This document shows positions 31,211 through 40,539 of a DNA stretch of 64,000 nucleotides, one piece after another (the stretch's first letter is position 1; each line of letters opens with the position of its first letter). Position numbers and translations under genes: made by a program. Location of the stretch: positions 1 to 64,000 of the forward strand of contig NZ_AQUZ01000009.1 in NCBI RefSeq assembly GCF_000372465.1. The letters are read 5' to 3'. Origin of the DNA: Kribbella catacumbae DSM 19601. Its GTDB lineage: Bacteria; Actinomycetota; Actinomycetes; Propionibacteriales; Kribbellaceae. Below the pieces are notes generated by a model, which saw only the letters and a program-made list of their open reading frames with translations, ran no database searches and was not told the origin of the DNA.

Positions 31211-31765
31211 ATGTCCACTTCAGACCTGCTGGTGACGCCGGCCCAACGGGACCGCGCAGTCGAGATCCTGCAAGAGATGTACGCCGACGGCCGCCTGGAG
31301 CGTCTTGAGTTCGACTCCCGGCTGGAGTTGGCGCTGAAGGCCCGTACCCGGGCCGAGCTCAACGGCACGTTCGACGGCCTGGTCGCGCGCCCGGTCCCGA
31401 CGTTCGCGCCGGCCGCCTTCACCCGCCCGGTCGCGGTCCGGCAGTCCGACGGCCGTGGGCTCGGGCTGGTCTCGCACTGGCTCGGGTTCCCGACGTTCTT
31501 CGTCGGCCCGGCGCTGGTCGCGGCGAGCGCGGGCAGGCAGAACCCGGCGGTCCGCAAGCACGCCGTGGAGGCGCTGAACTTCCAGTTGAGTGCCTTCGGG
31601 ATCTTCGCGTTACTGGGCATCGTGACGGCGGTGACGGAGGGGTTCACCGGCTTCCTGTTCCCACTGGTCGGCCTCGCCTGGATGGTCCTCACCGGCATCG
31701 GCGGCATCGCCGCCCTGCTCGGCTCGGACTTCCGCTACCCGTTCACCCTGCGCATGATCAAGTGA
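31211..31765 (+). CDS. DUF1707 protein with C-terminal membrane domain
   Basis: 184 residues from ATG 31211. The N-terminal about 50 residues are a DUF1707 domain (LLVTPAQRDRAVEILQEMYADGRLERLEFDSRLELAL in part). The rest holds three membrane helices (about 85-180) like DUF4870 proteins. Role unknown. Sits between smpB and tmRNA with no overlap to either. A second DUF1707 gene is at 49347. Confidence 0.85.
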   Translation: MSTSDLLVTPAQRDRAVEILQEMYADGRLERLEFDSRLELALKARTRAELNGTFDGLVARPVPTFAPAAFTRPVAVRQSDGRGLGLVSHWLGFPTFFVGPALVAASAGRQNPAVRKHAVEALNFQLSAFGIFALLGIVTAVTEGFTGFLFPLVGLAWMVLTGIGGIAALLGSDFRYPFTLRMIK

Positions 31766-31863
31766 CGGGAATCTGAGGTGCGGCAGGCTTGCTGGACTTG
31801 ATAGTGTGGAGGTTCCACGGCCAGTCAGGATGCTTTCGGGCCATGGGGTTTGACAACTCAACA

Positions 31864-32243
31864 GGGGGTGAACGGTTTCGACTTTGGCTGTACGTTTCGA
31901 GAGAAGCGGGCCGAGGATCCAGGGTTATCTCGTAAACGATCTCTGGAAAACAATAACTGCCAACACTAACGTGCGCAGTAGCTTCTCTCTCGCCGCCTGA
32001 CGGCCTGAGCTAAAAGAAGCGGTCAGCCCGGGGTTGCTTCCGACCCGGTTCCTGGCCTCAGCTAGGGAGCTTGCTTCGTTAACCCGGTCGCGGGGTTAAC
32101 GCGGGACATTTACAGCGACTGAGCTCGTCAGCAACCCTGTCTGTGGGAGTGCTGGAGCTGAGAAAAGCGACTAACAGACTGCGCCCGGAGAAGTCTCGAG
32201 TCGGCACTGAAGGACGCGGGTTCGATTCCCGCCACCTCCACCC
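31864..32243 (+). ncRNA. ssrA: Transfer-messenger RNA
   Basis: The 5-prime end GGGGGTGAACGGTTTCGACTT and the 3-prime GGTTCGATTCCCGCCACCTCC are the tmRNA tRNA-like halves; the acceptor stem pairs GGGGGTG with CACCTCC. The last bases of the acceptor are at 32233-32239; CCA is not encoded in full. The tag frame runs 31959-32000: GCC AAC ACT AAC GTG CGC AGT AGC and on to TGA, giving ANTNVRSSFSLAA. Length about 380 nt is normal. Works with SmpB to rescue stalled ribosomes. Confidence 0.97.
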
Positions 32244-32249
32244 CTGTTG

Positions 32250-32284
32250 AAGTGCCTGGTCAGAGCGTTTCTGGCCAGGCACTT
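32250..32284. terminator. Hairpin terminator after tmRNA
   Basis: AAGTGCCTGG (32250-32259) pairs with CCAGGCACTT (32275-32284) around a 15-base loop, right after the tmRNA 3-prime end. It can also serve the minus-strand regulator gene that stops at 32301. Confidence 0.8.
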
Positions 32285-32300
32285 TGTCGTTGATCCACCG

Positions 32301-34892
32301 TTAGTCGGTGGATCCTGCAGGCACGCCTAGGTCCTGCCAGATGATCGACTCCTGCTGCAGGTGCCGTGCTGCCGCCGCGCTGTCGTCCTGGTGGGTGGCG
32401 CACCGGCCGAGGCCGCGATGGGCCTTGGCCTGCTCGAACCGGAGCCCGATTCCCACCGCAAGCTGGAGTGCCTCCTCATGACAGCGACGGCTGTCCTCGA
32501 CGTTTGCGCCGGCAAGATGCGTCGCGCCCATGGTGTTGAGAATCTCCACCCGGAGGTCGACGGCATCGAGTTCGCCGGCGAGCTGGAGAGCCAATCGATA
32601 CTGGCGGAACGACTCCTCGTACCGGGCCAGACGACCATGGGCCGACCCGAGGGTCGCCAACGTGGTGACCTGATCGGGTCGCGCGTTGATGGCACGTAGT
32701 ACCGCAAGGGACTCCTGCAGGCAGCTAACGGCGTCAATCGGTCGATCGAGCCGGAGGTACACGCCTCCCAATCCGCCCAGAGCCCGGCCCTCAGTCAATC
32801 TGTCCCCAAGGTCTCGGGCAATGCCCAGCGACTTGGTGAAGCAGGCCATGGCGGAGCGGTGATCACCAAGCCGGGTGTGAATGATTCCGAGGTAGCGCAA
32901 CGCAAGCCCTTGGTTGTCCCGATCGTTGAGTGCGCCGAACAAACTCATGGCTGACAAGAAGAGGCGCAGGCCGTCCTGATACCGGCCGAGTCGCTCGTAC
33001 ACCACCGCCAGATTGGACAGGTAGATCGCCTTGGCGTGACGCCTAACGTCCGACGGCTCGTCGAGAATTGGTGTCAGGGCGTCCATCGAATAACGCGCAG
33101 CCACTTCGTATTCGCCGGCCAGTCGATGGACCTGCCCTAGTTCGCTCCGCGCCACGGCCTGACCGAAGAGGTCGCCGGACTCGACAGCGAGTTCCAGACT
33201 GCGCAGCGCGCGCTCGTGTCCTTCCGCATGTCTGCCGACCCGCCGGAGAACCTGACTGAGGTTGCTGAGCGTAATGCCCTCGCCCAGCGGGTCCGCGCTG
33301 CGCCGAGCCGAGACCGCCGCGAGCTCGTGGCTGGTGATCCAGTCTTCCTGATACCCACGCAGGTCATAGAAGGGGCGCAAGGCCCAAGCCAGCTGCCAGA
33401 CGTACGTGTCCCATCCCTCGGCAGCAGCGTACTCAATCACGGCGAGCAGGTTGGTGCGTTCGATCTCGAGCCAGGCCAACGCCGCATGGTCGCTCTCGGC
33501 GACCTGCGGGACGGCTGCTGGAATTCTCGTGATCGCCAACTCGTACTCCCTGCGGTAAGGATCGAGCGGGCGGCCGGCCTCCATGGCGACATGCAGGAAA
33601 TAGTCCAGCAGTCGCCTGGTGGATTCGCGTCGCTCATCCGTAGCCTCCTCGGCCTCCGCGGCGCCCCGGGCGTGGATCCTCAGCAGGTCGTGGAACTGGT
33701 ACCGGTCGGGGCCGGACTGCTCCACCAGGTGGACATCGACGAGTTCTTCCAGGATCCGGTCAGCGGACTCGAGCGTAACGCTCAGTACCGCGGCGGTGGC
33801 GTAGCTGTCGAAGGTGGTCATCGGCTGCACGCCGAGCAACCGGAACGCTCGCCGCAACGTGGGTGAAAGCTGCTGATAGGACATTCCGAACGCGGAGGCC
33901 ACGCTCTGGTCTCCGGCGTCCAGCTCCGACAGCGGGTTCCGGTCGCTCAGCCGGCGGAGCAGATCGGCCGGCGTCCACGACGGCCGGTGCCGAAGCCGTG
34001 CGGCCGCGATCCTGATCGCCAGGGGCAGCTGGGCGCATCGCACCACAATCTGCTCAATCGCGGCATCTGCCGGATCCGAACCGGCAACCACGGTGAAGAG
34101 TTCTCGGGCATGGTCACCAGGCAGTGTGCCGAGTGAGATCGGCACCGCCCCGTCGAGGCCGATCAGTCGCCGCCTGCTGGTCACCAGCGTCACGCATCCG
34201 GCTGAGTCGGTCAGCAACGGTGCGACCTGCTCCTCAGTTGCCGCGTTGTCCAAGACGACCACGGCCTGCAGCCCGGCCATCTCCCGGCGCCATAGCGCCG
34301 CGCGGTCCGACACCTCCTGTGGTGTTCGTTCGCCCGGCACCCCGACCTGTCGCAGCAGCACAGCCAATGCGGCCTGGGGTCCCAGCGGCCGTTCGCCGGG
34401 AGTGTAGCCGTGCAGGTCGAGGTAAAGGAGTCCGTCCGGAAATCTCGGCGCGAGGGCATGGGCAGCCTGTACGACCAAGGCGGTCTTGCCGACACCTGCC
34501 ATTCCGTCCACGCTGCAGACCAGACCACCCGGCTCGCTCTCGATCAGCCGGCCTAGTCGGTCGAGCTCAGCGCCGCGGCCGGTGAAACCAGGCACCCGGC
34601 GCGGCAGAAAGTTCCGACCGGGCAGAAGTGAGCTCTGGTCGGCCGCCCGGCCGCCGCGGCGCTGCTCGATCAGCGTGTTCCGTTGCTCCGGGGCGAGTTC
34701 GAGCGCATCGGCCAGCGCTTCCAGCGAGCTGCGCCGGGGCCGGGCGATGTGGCCCCGCTCGATGTTGCGGATATTGCGCACGCTCATCCCCGAACGTTCC
34801 GCGAGTTCTTCCTGGCTCAGACCGGCCGCCTGTCGAGCGGCCCGCAGGAACGCGTCCACTCCCGGCGCGGGCTGGGGGTCGGGATCGGTCAC
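32301..34892 (-). CDS. HTH / NB-ARC / TPR transcriptional regulator (SARP-like group without BTAD)
   Basis: 863 residues from GTG 34892. XRE-type helix-turn-helix first (about 12-68: FLRAARQAAGLSQEELAERSG in part, SVRNIRNIERG). Then an NB-ARC STAND ATPase (about 100-390) with Walker A DGMAGVGKTALV and Walker B AVVVLDNA. The C-terminal half is tetratricopeptide repeats (about 560-850), with repeating LGxxxxxxGxxxxA. Such proteins sense a ligand through the TPRs and switch on ATP. Target unknown; the divergent PLD-like gene at 35017 is the first candidate. Confidence 0.93.
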   Translation of the reverse strand: MTDPDPQPAPGVDAFLRAARQAAGLSQEELAERSGMSVRNIRNIERGHIARPRRSSLEALADALELAPEQRNTLIEQRRGGRAADQSSLLPGRNFLPRRVPGFTGRGAELDRLGRLIESEPGGLVCSVDGMAGVGKTALVVQAAHALAPRFPDGLLYLDLHGYTPGERPLGPQAALAVLLRQVGVPGERTPQEVSDRAALWRREMAGLQAVVVLDNAATEEQVAPLLTDSAGCVTLVTSRRRLIGLDGAVPISLGTLPGDHARELFTVVAGSDPADAAIEQIVVRCAQLPLAIRIAAARLRHRPSWTPADLLRRLSDRNPLSELDAGDQSVASAFGMSYQQLSPTLRRAFRLLGVQPMTTFDSYATAAVLSVTLESADRILEELVDVHLVEQSGPDRYQFHDLLRIHARGAAEAEEATDERRESTRRLLDYFLHVAMEAGRPLDPYRREYELAITRIPAAVPQVAESDHAALAWLEIERTNLLAVIEYAAAEGWDTYVWQLAWALRPFYDLRGYQEDWITSHELAAVSARRSADPLGEGITLSNLSQVLRRVGRHAEGHERALRSLELAVESGDLFGQAVARSELGQVHRLAGEYEVAARYSMDALTPILDEPSDVRRHAKAIYLSNLAVVYERLGRYQDGLRLFLSAMSLFGALNDRDNQGLALRYLGIIHTRLGDHRSAMACFTKSLGIARDLGDRLTEGRALGGLGGVYLRLDRPIDAVSCLQESLAVLRAINARPDQVTTLATLGSAHGRLARYEESFRQYRLALQLAGELDAVDLRVEILNTMGATHLAGANVEDSRRCHEEALQLAVGIGLRFEQAKAHRGLGRCATHQDDSAAAARHLQQESIIWQDLGVPAGSTD

Positions 34893-35016
34893 CGGCCCAG
34901 CGTAAGCGGACTTTCCGGTCAAGTTGCCGGTCCTCCTGCCTGGTGTCCGCACCGGCCAGACGGTTGTGTAGTTGCCGACTCATCCGAAGATGGAGCACCC
35001 AGACGGGGGAACGGCG

Positions 35017-36240
35017 ATGAATATTCCGAGGAAACGGGCGACGATCGGAGTCGCGGCGATCGCAGCCCTGACGATGCCACTGGTCGTCATATCTGCAGCT
35101 GCGCCGGCTGCCGGAACGTCTGCAGTGGCGAGCCAGCCGGCCGCGGACGTGGCTACTGCGGTGACCTATGCGCCGCAGTCCGGTCCGATCGGCCAGCACC
35201 CCACGGCCACCGGGGCGCAGTCGAGCCCGATCCGCCGCGCCATCCTCGACAACATCGCGCACACCCCGCAGCAGCAGACGATCCGGGTGGTGGCCTGGAA
35301 CTTTGACGACCAGGGGATCACCACCGCGCTGATCAACGCGCACCGGCGCGGGGTTCACGTGCAGGTTCTGGTGTGGGACCAAAACTGCGGCAGCGGGACG
35401 GTCCATCTGCGGGCTGTCCTGGGCGTTTCCGGCGACGCGAGCTTCTTCAAGTGCATCCAGAACTCCGCCCGCGGGCCGGAAGGCAAGGGCCAGCTGCATC
35501 AGAAGTCGTTCACGTTCTCCCGGACTGGTACCGCGAGCCACGTTTCGCTGGTGACGTCGTACAACCCGACGGACCACGCGAACGAGAACCAGTACAACGT
35601 CGCTCTTCAGTTCGTGAACAACCAGACCATGCACGATGACCTGAAAGCGCTGTTCGTCCAGCAGACTGCCGATCAGCCGCGGCCGGCCCAGTGCCAGACT
35701 GCCGCGGCCAATGACGGCAGGCTCTTCCAGCACTTCTTCAACGGCTACGGCGTGATGGCCTACCCGCTGGACTGCATCGCCGAGGACCCTCTGATCACCC
35801 GGCTGCGAACGATCCCTAACCCTGACCATGCGGTGATCCGGGTGGCGACCTCGGGCTTGACCAACGAGCGGGCCCGGCGGATCGCGGAGGAACTGGTGCG
35901 GTTGCGGAAGGCCGGCGCCTGGGTGAAGGTCATGCATACCGCCGGAGCGGGACCGGTGGTGCGGAGCATCCTCGACGAAGGTGGGGTCACCCGGCTGGAC
36001 ACGCAGACCTGCGGCGGCGCGCCGGCGAACGACGTCAGCTTCAACCACTCGAAGATGTTACTGGTGAGCTACCTGTCGGCCGGGACGCGGACCTACCGCA
36101 GCTGGGTCGGGTCGGACAACATGGCCGACTCCTCGATCAACTCCGACGAACTCATGGTCCAGGTTCCTCAACAGGTGCACTACGAGGCTCTGACGGACTT
36201 CTTCGACTTCACCTGGCAGCGCGAAGCCGCACAGTGCTGA
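35017..36240 (+). CDS. Secreted phospholipase-D-like protein
   Basis: 407 residues from ATG 35017, with GGGGGAA upstream; ATG 34990 would lengthen it by nine. Signal peptide (RKRATIGVAAIAALTMPLVVISAAAPAAG in part; about 4-35). Two PLD half-sites: QLHQKSFTFSR near residue 165 and FNHSKMLLVSY near 347. The second lacks the usual Asp of HxKxxxxD, so activity may be altered. Several Cys suggest disulphides outside the cell. Divergent from the NB-ARC regulator, and followed by a strong terminator. Confidence 0.87.
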   Translation: MNIPRKRATIGVAAIAALTMPLVVISAAAPAAGTSAVASQPAADVATAVTYAPQSGPIGQHPTATGAQSSPIRRAILDNIAHTPQQQTIRVVAWNFDDQGITTALINAHRRGVHVQVLVWDQNCGSGTVHLRAVLGVSGDASFFKCIQNSARGPEGKGQLHQKSFTFSRTGTASHVSLVTSYNPTDHANENQYNVALQFVNNQTMHDDLKALFVQQTADQPRPAQCQTAAANDGRLFQHFFNGYGVMAYPLDCIAEDPLITRLRTIPNPDHAVIRVATSGLTNERARRIAEELVRLRKAGAWVKVMHTAGAGPVVRSILDEGGVTRLDTQTCGGAPANDVSFNHSKMLLVSYLSAGTRTYRSWVGSDNMADSSINSDELMVQVPQQVHYEALTDFFDFTWQREAAQC

Positions 36241-36272
36241 GCCGCCATTGGCCCGCCGACGCCTGAAGGTCG

Positions 36273-36305
36273 GACAAAGCCCCGCCGAAATGGCGGGGCT
36301 TTGTC
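36273..36305. terminator. Rho-independent terminator
   Basis: 14-bp perfect stem (36273-36286 with 36292-36305) with a GAAAT loop, right after the PLD gene. GC-rich core with a TTTGTC 3-prime side. The rest of the 330-bp gap to the M4 gene holds an inverted repeat AGTGAC-N6-GTCACT (36339-36356) and the promoter below. Confidence 0.9.
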
Positions 36306-36388
36306 ATGTCCTGGTGCCTTGGAGAACGGTATCTCGACAGTGACAACGCAGTCACTTGGCGTGTTGGTGCCAACGGCATATCCGCGCC

Positions 36389-36417
36389 TTGCCGGGGAAT
36401 TTTCGCGGGCATAGTGT
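36389..36417 (+). promoter_or_regulatory. Putative sigma-A promoter of the M4 protease gene
   Basis: TTGCCG at 36389-36394 and TAGTGT at 36412-36417 with a 17-bp spacer. The start would be near 36424, about 147 nt upstream of the M4 start codon, so the 5-prime untranslated region is long. Confidence 0.5.
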
Positions 36418-36570
36418 CCGTCCGCGCGCTCCACCGGCGGTGGACTAGCGGAGGGGGTTGACTGAACGATCGGTGGGGAGCCGGAGCGTTCCAGGCGGAA
36501 GTGGTGCGGCCGCCTGCCAGCCCGGCGTGGCGCAACCCGCCCAGCACCATGTCGCGAAGGGACCACTCAG

Positions 36571-38874
36571 ATGGTCTTGTTTCAGCGTTCCCGCAAACCC
36601 GCCACCGTTCTGGCGATCGCCGGCCTCACCCTGGCCTCCGTCGCCGGATTCGGCACCTCGGCATCCAGCGCCGCGCCGAGTGCGGCACCACCAAGGCCGT
36701 CACCGGCCCAGTCGAAGGTCTTCGCAGCCCAAGCTGCTTCGACCCTGGTGGCGAACCGGCCGGCCGGACTGCAAGCCGGCAAGAGCGACGGCTTCATCGC
36801 CAAACCCGTGATCTCCGAGCCGTCCGGCCTGCAGTACGTGCCGTACGAGCGGACGTTCAAGGGACTCCCGGTCGTCGGCGGTGACTTCGTCGTCGTCACC
36901 GATGCCACCGGTGCCGTCAAGGCAACCTCGGTCGCGCAGACCAGCGCGATCCCGGACCTTGCGACGAAGGCCGGTGTCAGCGCCGCGACCGCCAAGGCGA
37001 CCGCGACCAAACAACTCAAGCGCGTCACCTCGAGCACCCAGCCGACGCTGGCCGTGTACGCCCTCGGCAGCACCCCGCGACTGGCCTGGCAGTCCCGCGT
37101 CAGCGGCAGCAACGGCCGGCAGCCTTCAAGCCTGTCCGTGTACGTCGATGCGGCCACCGGCAAGGTGCTCGGTACTCAGGAGCACGTGCTGGCCGGCAAC
37201 GGTACGGCCTTCTACAGCGGGCCGAGCCCGCTGACGCTGGCCACCACCCAGTCCGGCAGCACCTTCTCGATGAAGGACCCCGTCACCACCAACCTGGCCT
37301 GTCAGGACTCGGCGAACAACACCACGTTCACCGGCCCGGACGACAACTGGGGCAACGGCAACGGGACCAGCAGGGAGACCGGCTGCGTCGACGCGCTCTT
37401 CGCGGCGCAGAGCCAGAAGAAGATGCTGACCGAGTGGCTGGGTCGCAACGGCATGGACGGCAACGGCGGTGCCTGGCCGATCCGCGTCGGCCTGAACGAC
37501 CAGAACGCGTACTACGACGGCACCCAGGTGCAGATCGGCAAGAACACGGCCGGCCAGTGGATCAGTTCGATCGACGTGGTGGCGCACGAGATGGGGCACG
37601 GCATCGACGACCACACCCCGGGTGGGATCTCCAAGGCTGGTACGCAGGAGTTCGTCGCCGACACGTTCGGCACGGCCGTGGAGTACTACAGCAACCAGGC
37701 GGCGGCGTACGACCCGCCGGACTTCCTGATCGGCGAAGAGGTCAACCTGGTCGGCCAGGGGCCGATCCGGAACATGTACAACCCCTCAGAGCTCGGCGAC
37801 CCGAACTGCTACTCGAGCGCGATCCCCGGCATGGGCGTGCACACGGCGGCCGGACCCGGTAACCACTGGTTCTACCTGCTGTCCCAGGGCAGCAACGGTT
37901 CGCCCGCGAGCCCGACCTGCAACAGCTCGACGGTGACCGGCATCGGAATCCAGAAGACGATGCGGATCATGTACAACGCGATGCTGATGAAGACGAGCAC
38001 CAGCTCGTACCTGAAGTACCGCACCTGGACGCTGACCGCGGCCAAGAACCTGTTCCCGGGCAGCTGCACCGAGTTCAACACCGTCAAGGCGGCGTGGGAC
38101 GCGGTCAGCGTTCCGGCGCAGACGGCTGATCCGACTTGCACCACTGGTGGTGGCGTCACAGTCGGCAACCCGGGCAACAAGACCGGGACCGTCGGTACTG
38201 CGATCGCCGCGTTCACGTTGTCGGCGACGGGCGGCACCGCGCCGTACACCTGGTCGGCCAGCGGATTGCCGGCCGGCATCACGATCGGCTCGTCCACCGG
38301 CACGATCTCCGGTACTCCGACTGCCGCGGGCACCTACAACGTCACGGCGACGGCGACAGCGAGTGCCGGCGGGTCGGGCAACACCTCCTTCACCTTCACC
38401 ATCACCGGTGGCGGCGGAGGTTGCTCCGGGCAACTACTAGGTAACCCGGGCTTCGAAACCGGTACTCCGGCGCCGTGGTCGGCGACAGCAGGAGTAGTCA
38501 CCAACCAATCAGGACAGGCCACCCACAGCGGCACCTGGAAGGCCTGGCTCGACGGCTACGGATCAACCCACACCGACACCCTGAGCCAGTCGGTCACCAT
38601 CCCGGCGGGGTGCACCGCGACCCTGTCGTTCTGGTTGCACATCGACACGTCCGAGACCACCACGTCGATCCAGTACGACAAGCTGACCGTCAAGGCCGGC
38701 GCGACCACCCTGGCGACGTACTCGAACCTCAACAAGGCAACCGGCTACCAGCTACGAACCTTCAACGTCTCGGCCCTGGCCGGCACAACCTCCACCATCA
38801 CCTTCACCGGCACCGAAGACAGCTCCCTACAAACCTCCTTCGTCGTCGACGACACCGCCCTCAACCTGAGCTGA
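36571..38874 (+). CDS. Secreted M4-family metalloprotease with Ig-like and jelly-roll tail
   Basis: 767 residues. Signal peptide (about 1-35, ends SSAAP). An FTP/PepSY propeptide (about 40-215) is followed by the M4 catalytic domain (about 220-520) with the zinc helix HEMGH at 339-343, the Glu ligand in TQEFVADTFG, and a later His in GNHWFYLL. After it come a putative Ig domain (about 525-615, SGLPAGITIGSSTGTISG in part) and a C-terminal jelly-roll (about 625-767) starting LLGNPGFETG, the kind found in carbohydrate-binding and cell-surface modules. Secreted protein degradation is the likely task. Confidence 0.94.
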   Translation: MVLFQRSRKPATVLAIAGLTLASVAGFGTSASSAAPSAAPPRPSPAQSKVFAAQAASTLVANRPAGLQAGKSDGFIAKPVISEPSGLQYVPYERTFKGLPVVGGDFVVVTDATGAVKATSVAQTSAIPDLATKAGVSAATAKATATKQLKRVTSSTQPTLAVYALGSTPRLAWQSRVSGSNGRQPSSLSVYVDAATGKVLGTQEHVLAGNGTAFYSGPSPLTLATTQSGSTFSMKDPVTTNLACQDSANNTTFTGPDDNWGNGNGTSRETGCVDALFAAQSQKKMLTEWLGRNGMDGNGGAWPIRVGLNDQNAYYDGTQVQIGKNTAGQWISSIDVVAHEMGHGIDDHTPGGISKAGTQEFVADTFGTAVEYYSNQAAAYDPPDFLIGEEVNLVGQGPIRNMYNPSELGDPNCYSSAIPGMGVHTAAGPGNHWFYLLSQGSNGSPASPTCNSSTVTGIGIQKTMRIMYNAMLMKTSTSSYLKYRTWTLTAAKNLFPGSCTEFNTVKAAWDAVSVPAQTADPTCTTGGGVTVGNPGNKTGTVGTAIAAFTLSATGGTAPYTWSASGLPAGITIGSSTGTISGTPTAAGTYNVTATATASAGGSGNTSFTFTITGGGGGCSGQLLGNPGFETGTPAPWSATAGVVTNQSGQATHSGTWKAWLDGYGSTHTDTLSQSVTIPAGCTATLSFWLHIDTSETTTSIQYDKLTVKAGATTLATYSNLNKATGYQLRTFNVSALAGTTSTITFTGTEDSSLQTSFVVDDTALNLS

Positions 38875-38886
38875 GGACGGCGCAGA

Positions 38887-38940
38887 GGCCCCGGCAATCC
38901 ACCAGTTGCCGGGGCCTCGGCACCTCCCAGGTTGCCGAGG
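38887..38940. terminator. Two consecutive hairpin terminators after the protease gene
   Basis: First stem: GGCCCCGGCAA (38887-38897) with TTGCCGGGGCC (38906-38916), 8-base loop. Second stem: CCTCGGCA (38915-38922) with TGCCGAGG (38933-38940). They lie 13 bp past the M4 stop. Confidence 0.85.
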
Positions 38941-38960
38941 ACCTGAAGTCACCACTTTGG

Positions 38961-39100
38961 GCACCGGCCAGTCGCCTGAGCGCCGGTCATCCGCCTGCCC
39001 GGTGCTCAAGGTCGCGTCCCTGCCCATCCGGCCCAGCACCTTGAGCACCGGCCAGCCGCCTGAACGCCGGTCATCCGCCTGCGCGGTGCTCAAGGTCGCG
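38961..39100. repeat. 56-bp direct repeat pair forming hairpins
   Basis: Two 56-base copies, 38961-39016 and 39045-39100, nearly identical (GCACCGGCCAG...GCTCAAGGTCGCG). The second is bracketed by a 13-bp perfect inverted repeat, ACCTTGAGCACCG (39038-39050) with CGGTGCTCAAGGT (39084-39096). No gene overlaps. The convergent SGNH gene stops at 39181, so the array sits between two 3-prime ends. Confidence 0.85.
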
Positions 39101-39180
39101 GGTACCACGGTCGGGGCGCTCCACCACGACGGAGGAGCCCGCGTGTTGGGTGGGTGGGAGCTGGCTGAGCGGGCGTGGGG

Positions 39181-40404
39181 TCAGTTCAAACTCATACGCG
39201 GTTCGCCGTTGAGTAGGCCTGTGCCGGTGATGGTGCAGGTGCCGCCTCGGTTGAGGGTGTAGGTCTGGCGGACGCAGGAGCGGAGGGCGAGTTGGCCCCA
39301 GTAGTTGGGGTGGATGGATTCCTGGATGAAGTAGTTCGAGCCGACGGTGGTGACGGTGCGGATCTGGTTGATCCATTCGGTCTTGTCGACGGCGGTGGCT
39401 TGGGTCCAGGAGGACAGGCCGACCTCCTCGTACAGGCCGACGGTCTTCTCGCAGAGGCGGCGGCCGTTGAAGGTGGACTGGAGTTCCAGGACGCGCGTGT
39501 TCGTCAAGCCGGATTGGCCGATCGCCGCGCGGACGGTGTTGTTGATGGTGGCGAGGGCTGTCGAGTTGGCCCAGTCGGCGTCGGCGTTCCAGAAGCCGCA
39601 GCCGCCGACGCTTTGCCGGGTGTAGCCGGTTTGCCCATACCGGAATCCGCTGCCGGCCGGGATGGGTGACGGGTAGGTCTGCACGAGCAGCGTCCACGCG
39701 TTGTCGCCGTACCCGGCGTTGCGCATCGCGGTCCGGACGTTCTGGAACGACGTCGCGATGCGAGCCCGTACTGCGGTGACGTTGGCGGAGGTGAAGTTCG
39801 CGACCACCGACGCGTCGTCCTTGCAGTAGTCCGGGAACCACGACGGCGAGAGCAGGAAGTCCGTCACGCAGGACGTCACGATCGACGCGAAGTTGAAGTC
39901 GTTGCCGCCGATCGAGACGACCACCTGCTTCACGTTGTGGGTCGCCGCGAACTGCTGCAGGAGTTTCGCCTGGCCGAGCTTGCCGGCGCCGTTGTCGTAG
40001 AAGTCGAGCCCGGGCTTGAAGTCGTCTCCGGTGGCCGTGCCGGTGCGGGCACCGGAGCAAGCCAGGTTGAGGCCGCCGACACCGCCACCGATGTAGGCCT
40101 CGGCGGACCTACTGCGGTGACAGCGAGGGATCGTCTCCGCGGTCCCGGCGGAGTTGTCGTGGTAGGCGTGGGCACCGAGCGCGTCGGCCGGTGCCTCGGA
40201 GTTGTTGGAGCTACCGGCCCAGCGACCCGCTTCGCCGGAGATGTAGGAGTCGCCGACGGTGACGACGTACGGCGTACCGGAGCCGGGGCCGTCTGCGTGG
40301 GCTGCGGGGGCGGTGACGACCAGGCTGCCGGCCGTCAGGGTGAGAGCGGTGATGGTCAAGGACAAACGACGCCAGCCAACAATTGCCGAGTTCGGGGTTA
40401 GCAC
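39181..40404 (-). CDS. Secreted SGNH/GDSL esterase-lipase
   Basis: 407 residues from GTG 40404, where GGAGG sits seven bases upstream; an ATG 54 bases earlier lacks such a site. Signal peptide about 8-38, ending APAAHA. Blocks of SGNH hydrolases: VTVGDSYISGEAG (nucleophile Ser in GDS), SIGGNDFNF (the Gly-Asn pair) and SIHPNYWGQ (catalytic Asp/His region, with His). Several Cys pairs suggest an extracellular disulphide-stabilised enzyme. Substrate is likely an ester of a lipid or polysaccharide acetyl group. Confidence 0.92.
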   Translation of the reverse strand: MLTPNSAIVGWRRLSLTITALTLTAGSLVVTAPAAHADGPGSGTPYVVTVGDSYISGEAGRWAGSSNNSEAPADALGAHAYHDNSAGTAETIPRCHRSRSAEAYIGGGVGGLNLACSGARTGTATGDDFKPGLDFYDNGAGKLGQAKLLQQFAATHNVKQVVVSIGGNDFNFASIVTSCVTDFLLSPSWFPDYCKDDASVVANFTSANVTAVRARIATSFQNVRTAMRNAGYGDNAWTLLVQTYPSPIPAGSGFRYGQTGYTRQSVGGCGFWNADADWANSTALATINNTVRAAIGQSGLTNTRVLELQSTFNGRRLCEKTVGLYEEVGLSSWTQATAVDKTEWINQIRTVTTVGSNYFIQESIHPNYWGQLALRSCVRQTYTLNRGGTCTITGTGLLNGEPRMSLN

Positions 40405-40539
40405 CGGAAGGCCTCCTCGCCGAAGGGCGGTGACCACCTTGGACCCCGTGTTGGTCACCGTGCAGCGAGAATGTACTCTCCGGTAACGTCCGCGGATAGA
40501 CCGAGAGCGCTGGCACGTTTGCGCCCTGTCACCACCGGG

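Noticed and set aside
31864-32243. tRNA gene at the GGTTCGATTCC motif
   Set aside because: The T-arm belongs to the tmRNA tRNA-like domain; no separate anticodon arm is present, and no other tRNA was seen.
36571-38874. Three separate genes within the M4 region
   Set aside because: One frame runs unbroken through propeptide, catalytic, Ig-like and jelly-roll parts; other frames are shadows.
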